In this document: piece by piece, positions 50,964 through 61,520 of the stretch
How positions within the stretch are numbered: the stretch's first letter is position 1
Layout: the number at the start of each line of letters is the position of its first letter
Origin: Diplonema papillatum
Taxonomy: Eukaryota; Euglenozoa; Diplonemea; Diplonemida; Diplonemidae
Assembly (NCBI GenBank): GCA_030068145.1
Contig: JAPJBO010000020.1
Span: forward strand, 434,001 to 498,000
Direction: 5' to 3'
DNA length: 64,000 bases
Made by a program: the position numbers and the translations under genes
The notes under the pieces: generated by a model
Database searches by the model: none
What the model saw: only the letters and a program-made list of their open reading frames with translations
What the model was told of the DNA's origin: nothing

Positions 50964-52667
50964 CCGGACTTCCTGCACTTTCTTGCTTGCGGCCGTGTAG
51001 CACGTACCACAGATGCGGGCAGCGCAGAAGCATGTGCGCATCATCGTCCCGTTCTGCCGGGGTGCTTCGCACTCTTCGCATTCCTGCGTGCCCTTGTTCC
51101 GCTCCGGCTCCTGCCACACGTGTATGTGGCCTTCCTTCGGGTCCATCGGCGCGTCGCTTTTGACTGCCTGCTTAGGCAGCGAGGCCCTGGGGATTCGCCC
51201 CTCCCACACGTTCGCCTTCGCCCCGCCGCGCGGTTCGTCCCCCCTTGCGATCGGGCGTACGAAGATAGGGTCGCGGCCCATCCTCGACACTACTGTGGCT
51301 GGCGGCGGCTGCTGCGACACAACGATCAGCCTCGTCCTCCCTTCCTTCGTGAAGGATTTCCTCTGCGCCCCGTTCCAGCCGACATCTCTGAGCGCCGCTG
51401 TGATGTCCGCGGCGTGCTCGTTCCGCCCGCCGGTGACGAAGTACGCCAGCCCTCCGCCGTATCGTGGCGGGGCGACGAGGTCGCCGGCCGCCTCCTGCAG
51501 CTCCTCCAGTGCTTCGTCGCCGGTGTAGCGGACCCCCAGGCGTGTCACCGCCGCAGCCAGCCCGTTGGTGCCAGGCAGGGCCGCCAGGGCGAGTGCGTCG
51601 TCGAGGGTGGCGGCCTTGTCGAGCCAAAGGACGCTGTCCGTTTCTCCACCCCGTGCGAAGCTGGGGGCTGACCAGAAGTGGCCTCCGTTCCCGCTGCAGG
51701 CGAGGAGCTTGTTGGCCTGCGCCAGCGTCACTCGCACCATGCAGGTGCTCCTCTCCGGCAGGTCCGCGTGTCGCCATCGGTGGCGCTTCTCGATCTCGGC
51801 GCCGTTGTCCCTTGCCGCCGTTGCACACATGCGGTCGATCACACCGGCCCCCTTCTTCTTGTCGGTGAGCAGCGTCACGGTTTCCTTCGGTAGCTCCCGG
51901 TGCAGGGCAGTGAACACCAGCACCTGCGTCTCGTTGGCCGTCTTCTTGAGCCCGATCCTCCCCTGGGCGGCCCGCGCGTCTCCACACAGGGTGACGTATC
52001 TGTAGGACGGCGTCCCGTCCGTCGAGAAAACGATCTCGTACGTCGAGCGCTCCTCGTCTGCCGGCTTCGGGGTGATGACCACGAGGGCGACGCCGTCTGC
52101 TTCCAGGTCGGTCAGCTCCTTCGCGTGGGCGACGACCTTTCTCCCTTCCTCCGTCGTCGTCTCAACGATTCCGCGCCGCGTATTCCCTTCCAGCACGCTC
52201 TTCACGTCGATGGCCTTCATCCCCCAGTCGTCGGTCCGTAGCCCTGCGTTCTTCGGGGCAGCCGGCTTCTTCCTTCCGACCACTTCTTTCCATCCGCTCG
52301 CTCGCGGCTCTTTCCGGGCGGTTCCTTCTTTCGTCGCGGTGTCCGCCTGGCGGTCTGCTTGCTTCAGTTGTTCCGCGGGCGCCGCCGTCGTATGTTTCAT
52401 GGGCGCCGCCGTCGTCTGCTTCGCGGGCTGCTCCTGCTCGGCCTTCTCGGGCTGCTTCTGCCCGGCCTTCGGGTTCGTCGTTGTCTTCGGCTTCGATTTC
52501 GTCTGGGGCGTCGCCATCCCTCGTTCTCGGGCTCGCTTCTGCCCGGCCTTCTCGGTCAAGATGAGCAGGACCTTGATGATCCCGAACACCGCGCTGATCT
52601 GCGCTTCGTCTTCCGCCTCCTCAGCGAGTCGCTGTGCCTTCTGGAGGTATTGTTCGATCTCCTCCAT
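50961..52667 (-). CDS. LINE ORF1 protein
   Basis: 568 residues from an ATG at 52667. Residues 1-25 form an acidic coiled-coil-like helix (MEEIEQYLQKAQRLAEEAED). Residues 40-125 are a Lys/Gln/Thr/Ala-rich linker with basic patches. The middle (about 150-500) is globular and unknown to me. The C-terminus carries a zinc-type cluster, CEECEAPRQNG then CFCAARICGTCY, with CX2C-X10-CXC-X4-CX2C spacing. LINE ORF1 proteins typically bind element RNA and act as chaperones; that role is inferred from position. The frame ends at TGA (50961-50963), and the same frame continues directly into ORF2. An alternative frame (about 50497-50830, Thr/Pro-rich, ending GDGEKASSAGG) also looks protein-like, so the true ORF1/ORF2 junction is uncertain. 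Confidence 0.85.
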   Translation of the reverse strand: MEEIEQYLQKAQRLAEEAEDEAQISAVFGIIKVLLILTEKAGQKRARERGMATPQTKSKPKTTTNPKAGQKQPEKAEQEQPAKQTTAAPMKHTTAAPAEQLKQADRQADTATKEGTARKEPRASGWKEVVGRKKPAAPKNAGLRTDDWGMKAIDVKSVLEGNTRRGIVETTTEEGRKVVAHAKELTDLEADGVALVVITPKPADEERSTYEIVFSTDGTPSYRYVTLCGDARAAQGRIGLKKTANETQVLVFTALHRELPKETVTLLTDKKKGAGVIDRMCATAARDNGAEIEKRHRWRHADLPERSTCMVRVTLAQANKLLACSGNGGHFWSAPSFARGGETDSVLWLDKAATLDDALALAALPGTNGLAAAVTRLGVRYTGDEALEELQEAAGDLVAPPRYGGGLAYFVTGGRNEHAADITAALRDVGWNGAQRKSFTKEGRTRLIVVSQQPPPATVVSRMGRDPIFVRPIARGDEPRGGAKANVWEGRIPRASLPKQAVKSDAPMDPKEGHIHVWQEPERNKGTQECEECEAPRQNGTMMRTCFCAARICGTCYTAASKKVQEVR

Positions 52668-53553
52668 TTTTTTCCCTGGGACGTTCCGTTCTGGGTCTGT
52701 TTTCTGACTTTCTTCTTCTTACTGATTTTCTCTCCGCGCTCTCTTGGTGTGCTTCTTTCACCGGAGGGGTCCGGTACCGTTTTATACCTAACAAACCCGA
52801 GGGAGGCTTGCTGGTGACCACGGTAAGCAATAAAGTACAGAAACTGTAGCTTTTAAATCGTTGAGTATTGTGAAACTGAGACGAGCGTCCGGTGGAGTCT
52901 ATTTATGAAAGCAGCAGCCGCACCTCCTTCCGCAACGCTACGTCATGAACATGCCGGTCATCTGCAATCTGTCAACCGGGCAGAACACAACGAACCTTTG
53001 GACGAGAACCGACTGGCTGGGCGTGATCGACCGATCTTTGTGTGCGACTCGACTTTTTCCGCTAACCGAGGCCGCATTGGTGGGACGGCTGCCCACAACC
53101 GTTTTCCTGGAGACGGCGCCAAGCTTTTCGCCGCCAACATCCCTCTTCGCACCGCAAGATTCTTCGCTCTCCAGTCTGGTCTCCGGGTCTAGCCGACCGG
53201 GCGGCACTGCGTGCCTGACGCGGAGCAAGAATCTTCTAGCTAAAGAAAGGTGAGATGGACATCGAAATCCCGCGTTGGTCAACCTACAGGAAAGGTCGGA
53301 GGAAAGAGGCGAAAGGGGGTTGGTTTTGGTCTTGCTGGGAGACTACATACAAAAAGCGTGTGGAGGCTTCACTTCTTGCTCAAAGGACATGCTTTCGTTC
53401 GCTATCCTTGCCAACAACTTATACGTTGACGCATCCACACAGGTTTTTTCCTTTTTTCACCAGGTATGTCTTGAGAAAGGGATCTTGTGGAGCACGGACA
53501 TGTAACCTGAAACAGTGACATGAGGTGTTGGCTCGCTCATTGCGCAGGCAGAC
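52668..53553. other. LINE 5' flank and intergenic sequence
   Basis: No gene supported; the LINE 5' UTR probably lies within the first 150 bp. A plus-strand frame (52945-53253) has ordinary composition but no domain. Confidence 0.4.
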
Positions 53554-53656
53554 ATTGTTGAACGCTTACGCCGCCGCCACTACACCCAGATTTACCTGTG
53601 TTTCGTGTGGCAGCCTCCTCAAGTATATCACACAAAGCAGGGTGCTCATACAAAAA
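53554..53656 (+). repeat. Short dispersed repeat A (partial copy)
   Basis: Begins in the TTGTTGAACGCTTACG centre, lacks the CAGCACATTTACCTCC stretch and ends in GGTGCTCATACAAAAA. Confidence 0.8.
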
Positions 53657-54030
53657 TAGAGAGACTGTGGCGCGGCCGCTTATGCAGCCCCACCACGTCC
53701 CCCGCGCTTTTTCTTTTGCGGCGTTGAAAAAACTGCGGCGGGCCGAGCTCCGGTTGCTTCGTAGCCTCTGCCGGATTGCAAGCAAATCGCCGCTCTCACA
53801 ACAGAGCGATGGCTGCGTGGCGGCCAAATGGGTTCCTCGAAGAACTGTGAAACGGCGTGCAATCCGGGAAGGGCGGGGGCAGCCGAGCACACCGGGTTTG
53901 CTTCATAGTTCCCGCCGGCAGTAACACGCGAACATACACGTACAGGGCAGCGGTCGTCGGCATTGCGCCTCGCTGGAGACGACACAGGGGATTTACACCA
54001 CTTCAATTACCATCGAATCTTGCGAACCGA

Positions 54031-54246
54031 AAAATACTCGAGGGGCTGCCTTGTGCTTACTTCGAAGGAGGCTAGAGGGGGAGAAACAACTACAGAGTGG
54101 GTCCTTCTTGTTGAACGCGTACGCCCGCCACTGAACCCAGATTCACCTGTGCTTCGTGTGGGCTACAGCACATTTACCTCCTTTGATCTTTTGCAGCTGG
54201 CAGCCTCCTCAAGTATTTCCTACAAAGCAGGTGCTTATACAAAAAG
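54031..54246 (+). repeat. Short dispersed repeat A (full copy)
   Basis: Complete, nearly consensus copy. Confidence 0.9.
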
Positions 54247-54648
54247 ATATACGATGCTCGTTTCTCGGACCCAGGATGTCAAATACAAAACAAAGCAGAG
54301 CACCGAGCAGAATGATCGTCGCACTGTCACATTCTCCATTCAAACCGGATCGACTCGATAGTGGTCAGTCTCGAGACCGGGCCCACGACTGCGACCCAGA
54401 TGAAGACGGCTGCCGACCATGACGAAGCTGACGAGCACGCTCCGAAGGATCCCCGCCCTCGGAGAGGAGTCAAAGGATCCAAAAGCAGCGTGTCGGAAAC
54501 TTCAATCCGACTGACAAATAGACTCTACTTCGCTTCAGGCGTTACCCCCTGTCATGCCACGAAAGTGTGAACACGCATGGCATCTTCTTTTTCGTCAGAA
54601 GAAGAAAAGCAAAGACCCACACACATTTCGGTTGGCAGCTGAAAGGCG

Positions 54649-55112
54649 CATCATATTGTATCGCGCCACCACGGGGCGGCGCACTTGCTTTCCGCACAAC
54701 GAACTCCCACGTAAGGTCCTGTCAGCTTGCGAGCTCTTGCCGTCGCGTAGCGTGCCTTACGAGCTGCGGTCTTTGGCGCCCCCCGAGTAAGGAGGGAAAG
54801 TATTATCGACATGGTTGCAATGCACTGCGACCCGAGGCTACGGAGCCCGGTATTACTGAGCAGTTCACCCCTGTTTCCCATCATATTGTATCGCGCCACC
54901 ACGGGGCAGCGCACTTGCTTTCCGCACTACGAATTCCCACACGTAAGGTCCTGTCAGCTTGCGAGCTCTTGCCGTCGCGTAGCGCGCCTTACGGGCTACC
55001 TCTTGTATTCGACCCCCCCGAGTAAGGAGGGACAGTATTATCGACATGGTTGCAATGCACTGCGACCCGAGGCTACGGAGCCCGGTATTACTGAGCAGTT
55101 CACCCCTGTTTC
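54649..55112. repeat. Tandem duplication of about 235 bp
   Basis: Units 54649-54883 and 54884-55112 share ATTGTATCGCGCCACCACGG, GTCCTGTCAGCTTGCGAGCT and GTATTATCGACATGGTTGCA. A shorter related piece (GCCTTACGGGCTGCGGTCTTT) recurs at 55285. A separate word (GTGCAGGGGTCTCA) is duplicated at 55197 and 55326. Confidence 0.85.
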
Positions 55113-55434
55113 CTGTACGTGCATGCTGTCTATCACAGGCTATCGTGGGGGCCCAGCGCCGCCCGTGAAAGCAAAGGCAAAGGCCGCAGAAGCATGGTGC
55201 AGGGGTCTCAGAATCTGACGCCGATCGAAGTCCCGCAGCCGGCGGAGTATCTGCAGAGCAAGCCCGTCTGCCCTACCGAGCTGCCTTACGGGCTGCGGTC
55301 TTTGACAAGTGCTCAGAACATCTGGGTGCAGGGGTCTCAAGGTCTCAATATCTGACGCTCATCGAAGGTACGTCGAGAGGGGTGCGAGAGAGGTGTTTTG
55401 GGAGGGAAAAAGGGGTTCAACAGCGCGATGGGAG

Positions 55435-55617
55435 CTAATATCCGTTGTAAGGCGAGCCCCCGTAGGTGTTGTACGGAGAGCTGCCGTAGCCGCTGTACGC
55501 TGGGCTCGCGCTTCCGTACCTCCGACCTTCTCTTTGCGGGCTGAGTGATAGCGCCTTTTCCACGAACGTATCCGCGTCTTCGCGAACTTCTCTGTGTGTG
55601 GGCGGGTGAGGCTTGTT
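55435..55617 (-). CDS. Tyr/Gly/Ser-rich C-terminal exon or gene remnant
   Basis: Minus-strand frame between TAA (55618-55620) and TAG (55435), 60 codons with no ATG. It encodes THREVREDADTFVEKALSLS, then a low-complexity tail of YGSASPAYSGYGSSPYNTY style ending in NGY and the stop. Codon use and the orderly YG tail look like a genuine protein C-terminus. An AAG immediately after repeat B7 could act as a 3' splice site, making this a last exon, or B7 may have cut the gene. The family is unknown. Same strand as all other genes. Confidence 0.35.
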   Translation of the reverse strand, partial: NKPHPPTHREVREDADTFVEKALSLSPQREGRRYGSASPAYSGYGSSPYNTYGGSPYNGY

Positions 55618-55629
55618 TTAGCGTTTATT

Positions 55630-55810
55630 GTGGTTTAGAGGTTCGGTGTTTTAGGGTCTCCAGTTGACCATTGAGGCGGTGAGGCGGGTAGTATGAGGGT
55701 AGTAGGTATGATTATACACTTTAACTACGGCTAGCCAAGTTTGTAAGTGTGTTGCGACCGACACCAAGAAGAAATTTGTTTTGAATTTAGTCTTGGGCCC
55801 CCCACGCTTT
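55630..55810 (+). repeat. Dispersed repeat B (copy 7)
   Basis: Diverged copy with TTTTAGGGTCTCC, TGCGACCGACACCAAG and CTTGGGCCCCCCACG in order. Confidence 0.75.
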
Positions 55811-55950
55811 TCCTTCGAAACCGTTTTCCTCGGAAAACTCAGCTTTGCCCGTATTTCGTGAGGGACTATAACAGCTCGTCTTCCTCTCTTCCTCGTATGC
55901 CGTTCACAACAACGGCACCCTGAGTTGTTCCGACTTGGCAGGTGCACCTT

Positions 55951-56082
55951 CAAGAGGGGCTGCCTTGTGCTAACTTCGAAGGAGGCTAGAGGGGGAGAAA
56001 CAATACAACTACAAAGTGGGTCTTTTTTTGTTGAACGCTTACGCCCGCCACTGAACCCAGATTCACCTGTGTTTCGTGTGCG
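55951..56082 (+). repeat. Short dispersed repeat A (3'-truncated copy)
   Basis: Starts at GAGGGGCTGCCTTGTGC and breaks off after CACCTGTGTTTCGTGTG. Confidence 0.85.
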
Positions 56083-56649
56083 CCATCAACACGCGAACAG
56101 CAAAAAAGCATACCGACGGTGGGCGTCCAGCTGCATCGTCGACAAACTGTCTTCGCGTTCCTTTTCTTGTTGGAAGATAGACCCCGGCGTGTAGTTCGGG
56201 TCAGCGCTTCTGCGTGTTTAGGACATTTACGAATTGGAACCTTCTTCTGGGGGGGTCGTATTAGTGGTACTGGTTTTGAGGAATAGGGAAAGGCGAGGAA
56301 GTTTTGCGGTGGTCTCCGTTGGTCTGTTCAGTTTGTGTCACCTTTATTATTTCGACTCTTCTTGACTCATGAACAATTCTCCATGTCGAGTGGTACCCCG
56401 CCACAGATCATCGTCGTGGGGTTCCACTTGCAACACTCCAGAAAGATACTCGGAGGGTGCTCGTGTCGACTGAGGAAAATGACATGATGATGAAGAGAAA
56501 GCTCATACTGGCGGCGATCAGGGCTTCCGTAAGGCATGGCGGTTGCCGGCTTTTATATTTCCCTTTCTTCCTGTCTTTGTTTTCACCTTCTCGTGTGTGT
56601 TTCATAAGCAGCAAACCGCTCGATTACAGATGCGGTCAAGAACATTTCC
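56083..56649. other. Intergenic, no gene recognised
   Basis: No supported gene or RNA. Confidence 0.4.
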
Positions 56650-56830
56650 GGAGTTGGGGCTTGCACTGATAAACGAAGCAACGGACGATCAGCATCAACT
56701 GACCAAAGGTGATTTGTTCTTCGCCAATACAGGGTATAAACCTCTCTGGGGGGGGTTTCCTGTATTAGCACTTTTTCGTTGGCTTTCTTTTCTCTTTCCT
56801 GTGCAACCGTTGTTCCGGAAATGTTCCCAC
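56650..56830 (+). repeat. Dispersed repeat P (copy)
   Basis: Matches 11140-11262 inverted, and parts of 29870-30232 (AACCGTTGTTCCGGAAATGT). Confidence 0.75.
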
Positions 56831-56875
56831 CACTATTAAGAAAAGAAGTCTACTCAATGTTCGAACACACAGGCA

Positions 56876-57082
56876 AAACACTCGAGGGACTGCCTTGTGC
56901 CTATTTCGAAGGAGGCTAGAGGGGGGGAAACAATACAACTACAAAGTAGGTCTTTTTTGTTGAACGCTTATGCCCGCCACAGAACCCAGATTTACCCGTG
57001 TTTCGTGTGGGCTACATTTACCTCTTTTGATCTTTTGCAGCTGTCAAGTATTTCCTACAAAGCAGGTGCTTATACAAAAAAA
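56876..57082 (+). repeat. Short dispersed repeat A (full copy, small deletions)
   Basis: Consensus ends kept; short losses around GGGCTACATTTACC and CAGCTGTCAAG. Confidence 0.9.
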
Positions 57083-57234
57083 GTGAAAGATCTCGTTCAC
57101 ACATGATACCCTTGCGAACGAGGTCTTCAACCCAATTCTTTGAGGAATGCGTGAGCTAACTCAGGGCGCATTGCATTTATCGGGCCACGACAAGCTTCGG
57201 CAAACAGCATTGCCAAAATTCCATCCACGTGCTT

Positions 57235-57375
57235 CCAACCTGATCTGCGAGAAAGAACCTTCGTAGAAACACAGGCCTACCTGCACCCCAGCTAAGCAGC
57301 TGCATTGCTCAAGTATCCTACCAAAGAAAGAGCTCGTAGCTCGCACAACTGCGGTTGAAACATAAAGGTGATGTT
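57235..57375 (-). repeat. Dispersed repeat K (inverted copy)
   Basis: Reverse complement of the family at 25942-26060. Confidence 0.75.
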
Positions 57376-57384
57376 GTTGTTGGG

Positions 57385-57650
57385 TAAATTTCCCTTATAT
57401 CCCACCCCAAACAAATTTGTGCCCTTATATCCCACTTCAAACAAATTTTGTGCCCTTATATCCCACTTCAAACAAATTTTGTGCCCTTATATCCCAATCT
57501 GGAGATTGGGATATAAGGGGCACAAAATTTGTTTGAAGTGGGATATAAGGGCACAAAATTTGTTTGGTCGTGTAAAAAGTCTTTTGAGGGAACCGAACCG
57601 GACACCTGTGGTGCCGGTGGCGTGCGTGCTTTGACTCGGCCACAACGTCC
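57385..57650 (-). mobile_element. tRNA-headed hairpin element S (copy 1)
   Basis: In minus orientation: a Leu/Ser-tRNA-like head (TGGCCGAG A-box region, CCGGTTCGGTTCC B-box, then a T-run terminator). It is followed by one forward CAAATTTTGTGCCCTTATAT unit, then several inverted units (GGGATATAAGGGCACAAAAT). The forward and inverted units form a long hairpin. The same order is found at 59275-59493. Confidence 0.65.
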
Positions 57651-57659
57651 AAAAATTCG

Positions 57660-58035
57660 AGGGCAAAATTTTTGACCAAATTTTGCCCCAACATTTTGCC
57701 CAACTAGATTTTGACCAAAAATCTGGACCCAAAAAATTCGACCAAAAATCTCGACCAAAAATTTCGATGCCAAAAAATTGGACCAAAAATTTGGACCCCA
57801 AAAAATTCGACCAAAATTTTTGGACCCAAAATTTCGACCCCAAAAATTGGACCCCAAAAATTTTGACCAAAAATTTGGACCCAAAATTTCGACCAAAAAT
57901 TTCGACCAAAATTTTTGGACCCAAAATTTCGACCCCAAAAATTGGACCCCAAGAATTTCGACCAAAGATTTGGACCAAAATTTTCGACCCCAAAAATTTG
58001 GACCCCTAAAATTTGACCAAAATTTTTGACCCAGT
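57660..58035. repeat. AAAATTTGGACC/TTCGACC minisatellite
   Basis: Dense array of words such as GACCAAAAATTTGGACCC and AAAATTTCGACC, about 15-18 bp each, imperfect. All long frames in it are repeat artefacts. Confidence 0.9.
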
Positions 58036-59270
58036 CCAGCCCGTTCCATTCGTTTTTGGTGTTTCCTTGTCCATAGGCATAAAGCTGGCTTCAGTGCCCC
58101 ACCCGAGACGTCTCAAGACGTTCTGGGTGCCTCAGAGCGACTGGTTGCACCGTTTCACAACTTCAAGCTGGCCACCGCGGCCACACTCGATCCCCGATCG
58201 GGTGCCTCAACTTGGGAGGCTCAAGCAAGTACTCAAGAGAACCGCATCAGAGCCAGGTGCCTGGCTGCACCGTCTGACCGTGCGGCGTGTCACGGCGTGC
58301 CACGCTGACGTTCGGGGCTATTCGCGGTGACAGAACTGTAGTAGCTGGCCAGATGCTACAGCCGAGAGTCAGGCGAGACAACTGATCTCATCAGACTCAT
58401 GATCCGTTTCTTGGCCTGACATACCAGTGACCACGGTCATTCTCCACTGTCCTTGTTGAGGCTGTGTCACACTGTGACTGTCACAGTGTCAGTCACTGAG
58501 TGACCGGACAGTGTCGCGGCAGCCGTAAACTGCACACCCACCGCACGTCTGCAGGATTCACCTCCAGATTCGGGGACCAGAACACAGGGTATCGCTATAG
58601 CTGTCCGACTCCGAGTGCCTGGAGTGGAGAGAGTTACCTCTGGACAATGGAGCAGCAGCTGCAGCAAGGAACAGCAGCAGGACCGGGACTACTGGCTCAG
58701 TGGAGGGAAGGCGCCGCTGTCACGCGGCTGCGAGTCAGCCACAGTCACAGCTGATTTCACTTACGCAGTGAAGCCTGCAGTGAAGGAAGCTGTGTCCACC
58801 GTCGTGCAACCGGTGTGTGTGCAACCAGTTGCGGTGCAGGCGTGGGCACAACGACAGTTGATGACTTTAGGAAGGAATCAGCCATTCTTGCGTGAGCTGC
58901 AGATTCCGTCTGTCGGCAACAGTGTCCGACTGTGTCGCCACCTTGGGTTGTAAGCCCACCGTCCTCCGCGGTTCTGGCCATCTGTCTTGTAATCTGGGTT
59001 CAGTTCCGAGTTTGGTTTCCTATCCGAGGCTATCGGGCACTGGTTCGGTTTCGGGTTGAGGTTCGGTTTCGGGTTCGGTTCTGCCACCATCACTCCTCAG
59101 AACTTCTGGGTTCGGGTTCGATTTCGGCTTTGGCTCGCCGTGCCAGGCGTGGGCGTCAACTCGCGACACGTGATGTCTCCATGTCACTGCCAATGTCAGC
59201 GTGGACGCATGCAGTGGCAATAGCAACAGCAACAGGAGTCCAGCGTCCGGCTGGACGAAAAGTTTTTTTT
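58036..59270. other. Intergenic, no gene recognised
   Basis: No supported gene. Self-complementary GTCACAGTGTCAGTCACTGA words lie near 58460-58510, and a GGTTCGGTTTCGGGTT simple repeat near 59040-59080. Confidence 0.4.
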
Positions 59271-59274
59271 TTTC

Positions 59275-59354
59275 GCCGTAGGTATCCGGATGGTCGAGCC
59301 AACCACCCTTAGGTTTCAAGGTGAGTGGTCGGGGGTTCAAGCCCCTCCTCGGCA
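59275..59354 (+). tRNA. tRNA-Leu-like pseudogene (head of element S)
   Basis: The B box and T arm are good (GGGGGTTCAAGCCCC), the D-arm region reads TATCCGGATGG, and the loop CTTAGGT would give anticodon TAG (Leu). The acceptor stem pairs only about 5 of 7, and the anticodon stem does not close after TTAGGT, so it is not a functional tRNA. Confidence 0.45.
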
Positions 59355-59493
59355 AGTTTTCCAGCATTTTCCTCGATTCAAATTTGTCAAAACAAATTTG
59401 TGCCCTTATATCCCAGTTTGGGATATAAGGGCACAAAATTTGTTTGAAGTGGGATATAAGGGCACAAATTTGTTTTGAGTGGGATATAAGGGC
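59275..59493 (+). mobile_element. tRNA-headed hairpin element S (copy 2)
   Basis: A tRNA-like head (59275-59354) is followed by a TTTT terminator, a short spacer, one forward unit (ACAAATTTGTGCCCTTATAT) and then inverted TGGGATATAAGGGCACAAA units to 59493. The architecture is identical to copy 1 on the other strand. Confidence 0.7.
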
Positions 59494-60465
59494 ATTACAC
59501 CGTTGTTGTTGTCACGCAGTGCCTGATCGCTTTCACCCTGTGAGCTGGAAACAGGCTCCAACGAGAAAACGCTCGTCCAATTTGGAGTCCGAATTACATC
59601 AGCTGACACCTCCGGCGCCGATTGGCTCATGCATGAATATCCCACCCTAGTCATGACGATGGCCATTTTTGCTTGCTGCAAGACAGGGAATCGAGCGGTC
59701 AAAGCAAAAGAAAACGAAAACGGGTTTTTTTTGTTGTTTTTGCTTAATGTGTTGAATCGTGTCGCAGCCTTCAGTCAGTCATTTCTATTACAAGAGCTGC
59801 TGCATTCTTCACAGCCTGCCTAGTCAGAATAGGAGGCATCAAATTGGTAACAGAGACAAGACAAGCTTGAACAAGAAGAGGAATGTGAAGGAGAGGGAAT
59901 GCGAGTACGTGCTTGAGTGCTCAAACACGACCGTGTGTCCTACCGGCACAGCGTTTGTCGATCCTGTACGCCGTGGACACACACAGGCGGGCTCTCATTG
60001 CACAGCGCAGGGAGTGTGAGTGCCTGCGTCGGCAATGTGAGTCTGGTTTGTCAAAATGGCCGCTTGTACCTCGCCACAGCCAGGACTCCCCATGCTACGA
60101 GAGCACAGGAAAATCCCGTCACGGGGCGGAGGAGTATGTTAAAAGGGGGGAGGAATTAAACAGAGGCTTCTCGCCAGTGCAGACGACAAGGCAGAGCAAC
60201 AGAAGCGTGAGGGGGCTAGGGGAGGATTGAGAAAATGAAGGTTCGTGAGCGCTGCACCCATGCGCTGCGCTTGTTCTCGGGTTCTTCGTCTGCCTGGCGC
60301 ATAGGTTGGCGCCGATAGTTTCTCACGAGTGCTCTGCCGTTGTCATGTCTGATACTTGTAATGCTTGGTGGGAACGAGGACGATAGGAAGATCTTCGCCC
60401 TCGTTCTTGGGTTTTGGATGGTCTGGAAATCGGCGTGGACCGTTGTGCGTCGTCGCTTGCCGAGC
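59494..60465. other. Intergenic, no gene recognised
   Basis: Holds repeat N (59965-60070). No supported gene. Confidence 0.4.
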
Positions 60466-60747
60466 TCACGACGACACCCAGAGGCACGAATCGGTCCCGT
60501 AGCGGACGGAGTCCAGCTTGTTGACCATCGCCTTCTTGCAGCCCACGGCACGCGCTTCAGCACCGATACGGGCGGCTCTGCCTTCGCTCCGTGCGTCCCG
60601 CAACGCGGCCTCGCAACGCTTCAGCGATTGTCCGATGGTCTGCTTGTTATCCGCAGCGTTACGCCTCTTCACCTCACTCGGCTTGTTCATCATCCTTTCG
60701 CTGATCACGCTCGCGGTCCTCGTGTCGAAGTTCGTTTGGCTCATCAT
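60466..60747 (-). CDS. Hypothetical small basic protein
   Basis: 93 residues from the ATG at 60747 (MMSQTNFDTRTASVISERMM). Hydrophilic and helical, with RCEAALRDARSEGRAARIGA in the middle; no signal peptide, membrane segment or domain that I recognise. The tract is GC-richer than its flanks and lies on the strand used by every firm gene, which supports it. A TTTAAGTGAAC word, weakly like the start of repeat B, lies about 60 bp upstream. A chance frame or a single exon of a larger gene remains possible. Confidence 0.35.
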   Translation of the reverse strand: MMSQTNFDTRTASVISERMMNKPSEVKRRNAADNKQTIGQSLKRCEAALRDARSEGRAARIGAEARAVGCKKAMVNKLDSVRYGTDSCLWVSS

Positions 60748-61520
60748 CTTCAAAAGCGGGAAGAGTGAAGTTTGTTTTGCGTGTGCGGGTGTGCGGGTGT
60801 GTGTATGTTTAAGTGAACCTTTTTGCGTGTTTTGCGTGCAGAGACAAAGTGGTCAACCCCGTGTATCGGTTAAGCCACGGACACACTCGGTGGACCAGCA
60901 TCAACGTGTCTGCGGAGAGGACATCGATGTGAGTCTGGATTGTCGTGCCCGACGATGTTTGTTGCGGGGGGGGGGGGGGGGGGGGGGCAATGTAGGCAAA
61001 AAAACGAATCCTGGAGCAAAAAAACAGCAAAAAAACAAAAAAACAAAAAAACGCAAAAAAACAAAAAACAAGGCCCTCCTGGTGAACCCAAATACTCGTG
61101 CACACGCCCGGCCGAACCTTGCTACACTGCACCTAGGCCACCAAAAAACGCCCAGCTTTTCACATTCTGCCTGCCAAGCCCATTCAGCTACTGCTCAACA
61201 ATCCTGATAGTTCTGCAGACTGCTTCAAAAGCTTCTGATAAGTACTCGAAATGCCACCTCACCAGACCGCTGGCCTGCATGTGGAAGACCCTGGCTCACC
61301 CGAGCCAGCAAGAGTGCACCAGCAGACCACCAGGGCAAAAAAACACAAACCTCCAGAGCAAAAAAACAGCAAAAAAACAAAAAAAACAAAAAAACAAAAA
61401 AACAGGTAGGGTGCCAACATTGGGGGGGGGGGGGCTTTTTCAAAAAGAAAACCGCCTTTAAACGTCACCATTTCGAGCCGTTTGAGGGCGTTGACGCTAC
61501 CAAAAGTGAATTTAGACCCC
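60748..61520. other. Low-complexity region: G-run and A7C repeats
   Basis: A G-run of over 20 at about 60966-60988 and two CAAAAAAA repeat tracts (61015-61075 and 61338-61406). Some of the flanking sequence is related to repeat N. No gene. Confidence 0.6.

Larger units (their letters stand above)
45375..52667 (-). mobile_element. APE-type non-LTR retrotransposon (LINE) with 2A motif
   Basis: Two long in-frame ORFs, ORF1 (50961-52667) and ORF2 (45375-50957), with endonuclease, reverse transcriptase and zinc motifs. Open frames of 568 and 1860 codons indicate a young copy. Outer borders are unresolved: no poly-A tail or target-site duplication is obvious by eye. The 5' side may start near 52800. 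The 3' side ends in or before repeat B6. Confidence 0.95.

Noticed and set aside
45559..52817. Many plus-strand frames of 100-250 codons
   Set aside because: Antisense to LINE ORF1 and ORF2.
57437..58049. Minus-strand frames of 168 and 193 codons (FWGRKFWSK-type text)
   Set aside because: Translation of the GACC minisatellite; pure low complexity.
59030..59130. Telomere-like GGTTCGGTTTCGGGTT repeat
   Set aside because: Short, irregular and internal; does not match a known telomere unit.
60960..61464. Frames across G-run and A7C tracts
   Set aside because: Low-complexity artefacts.
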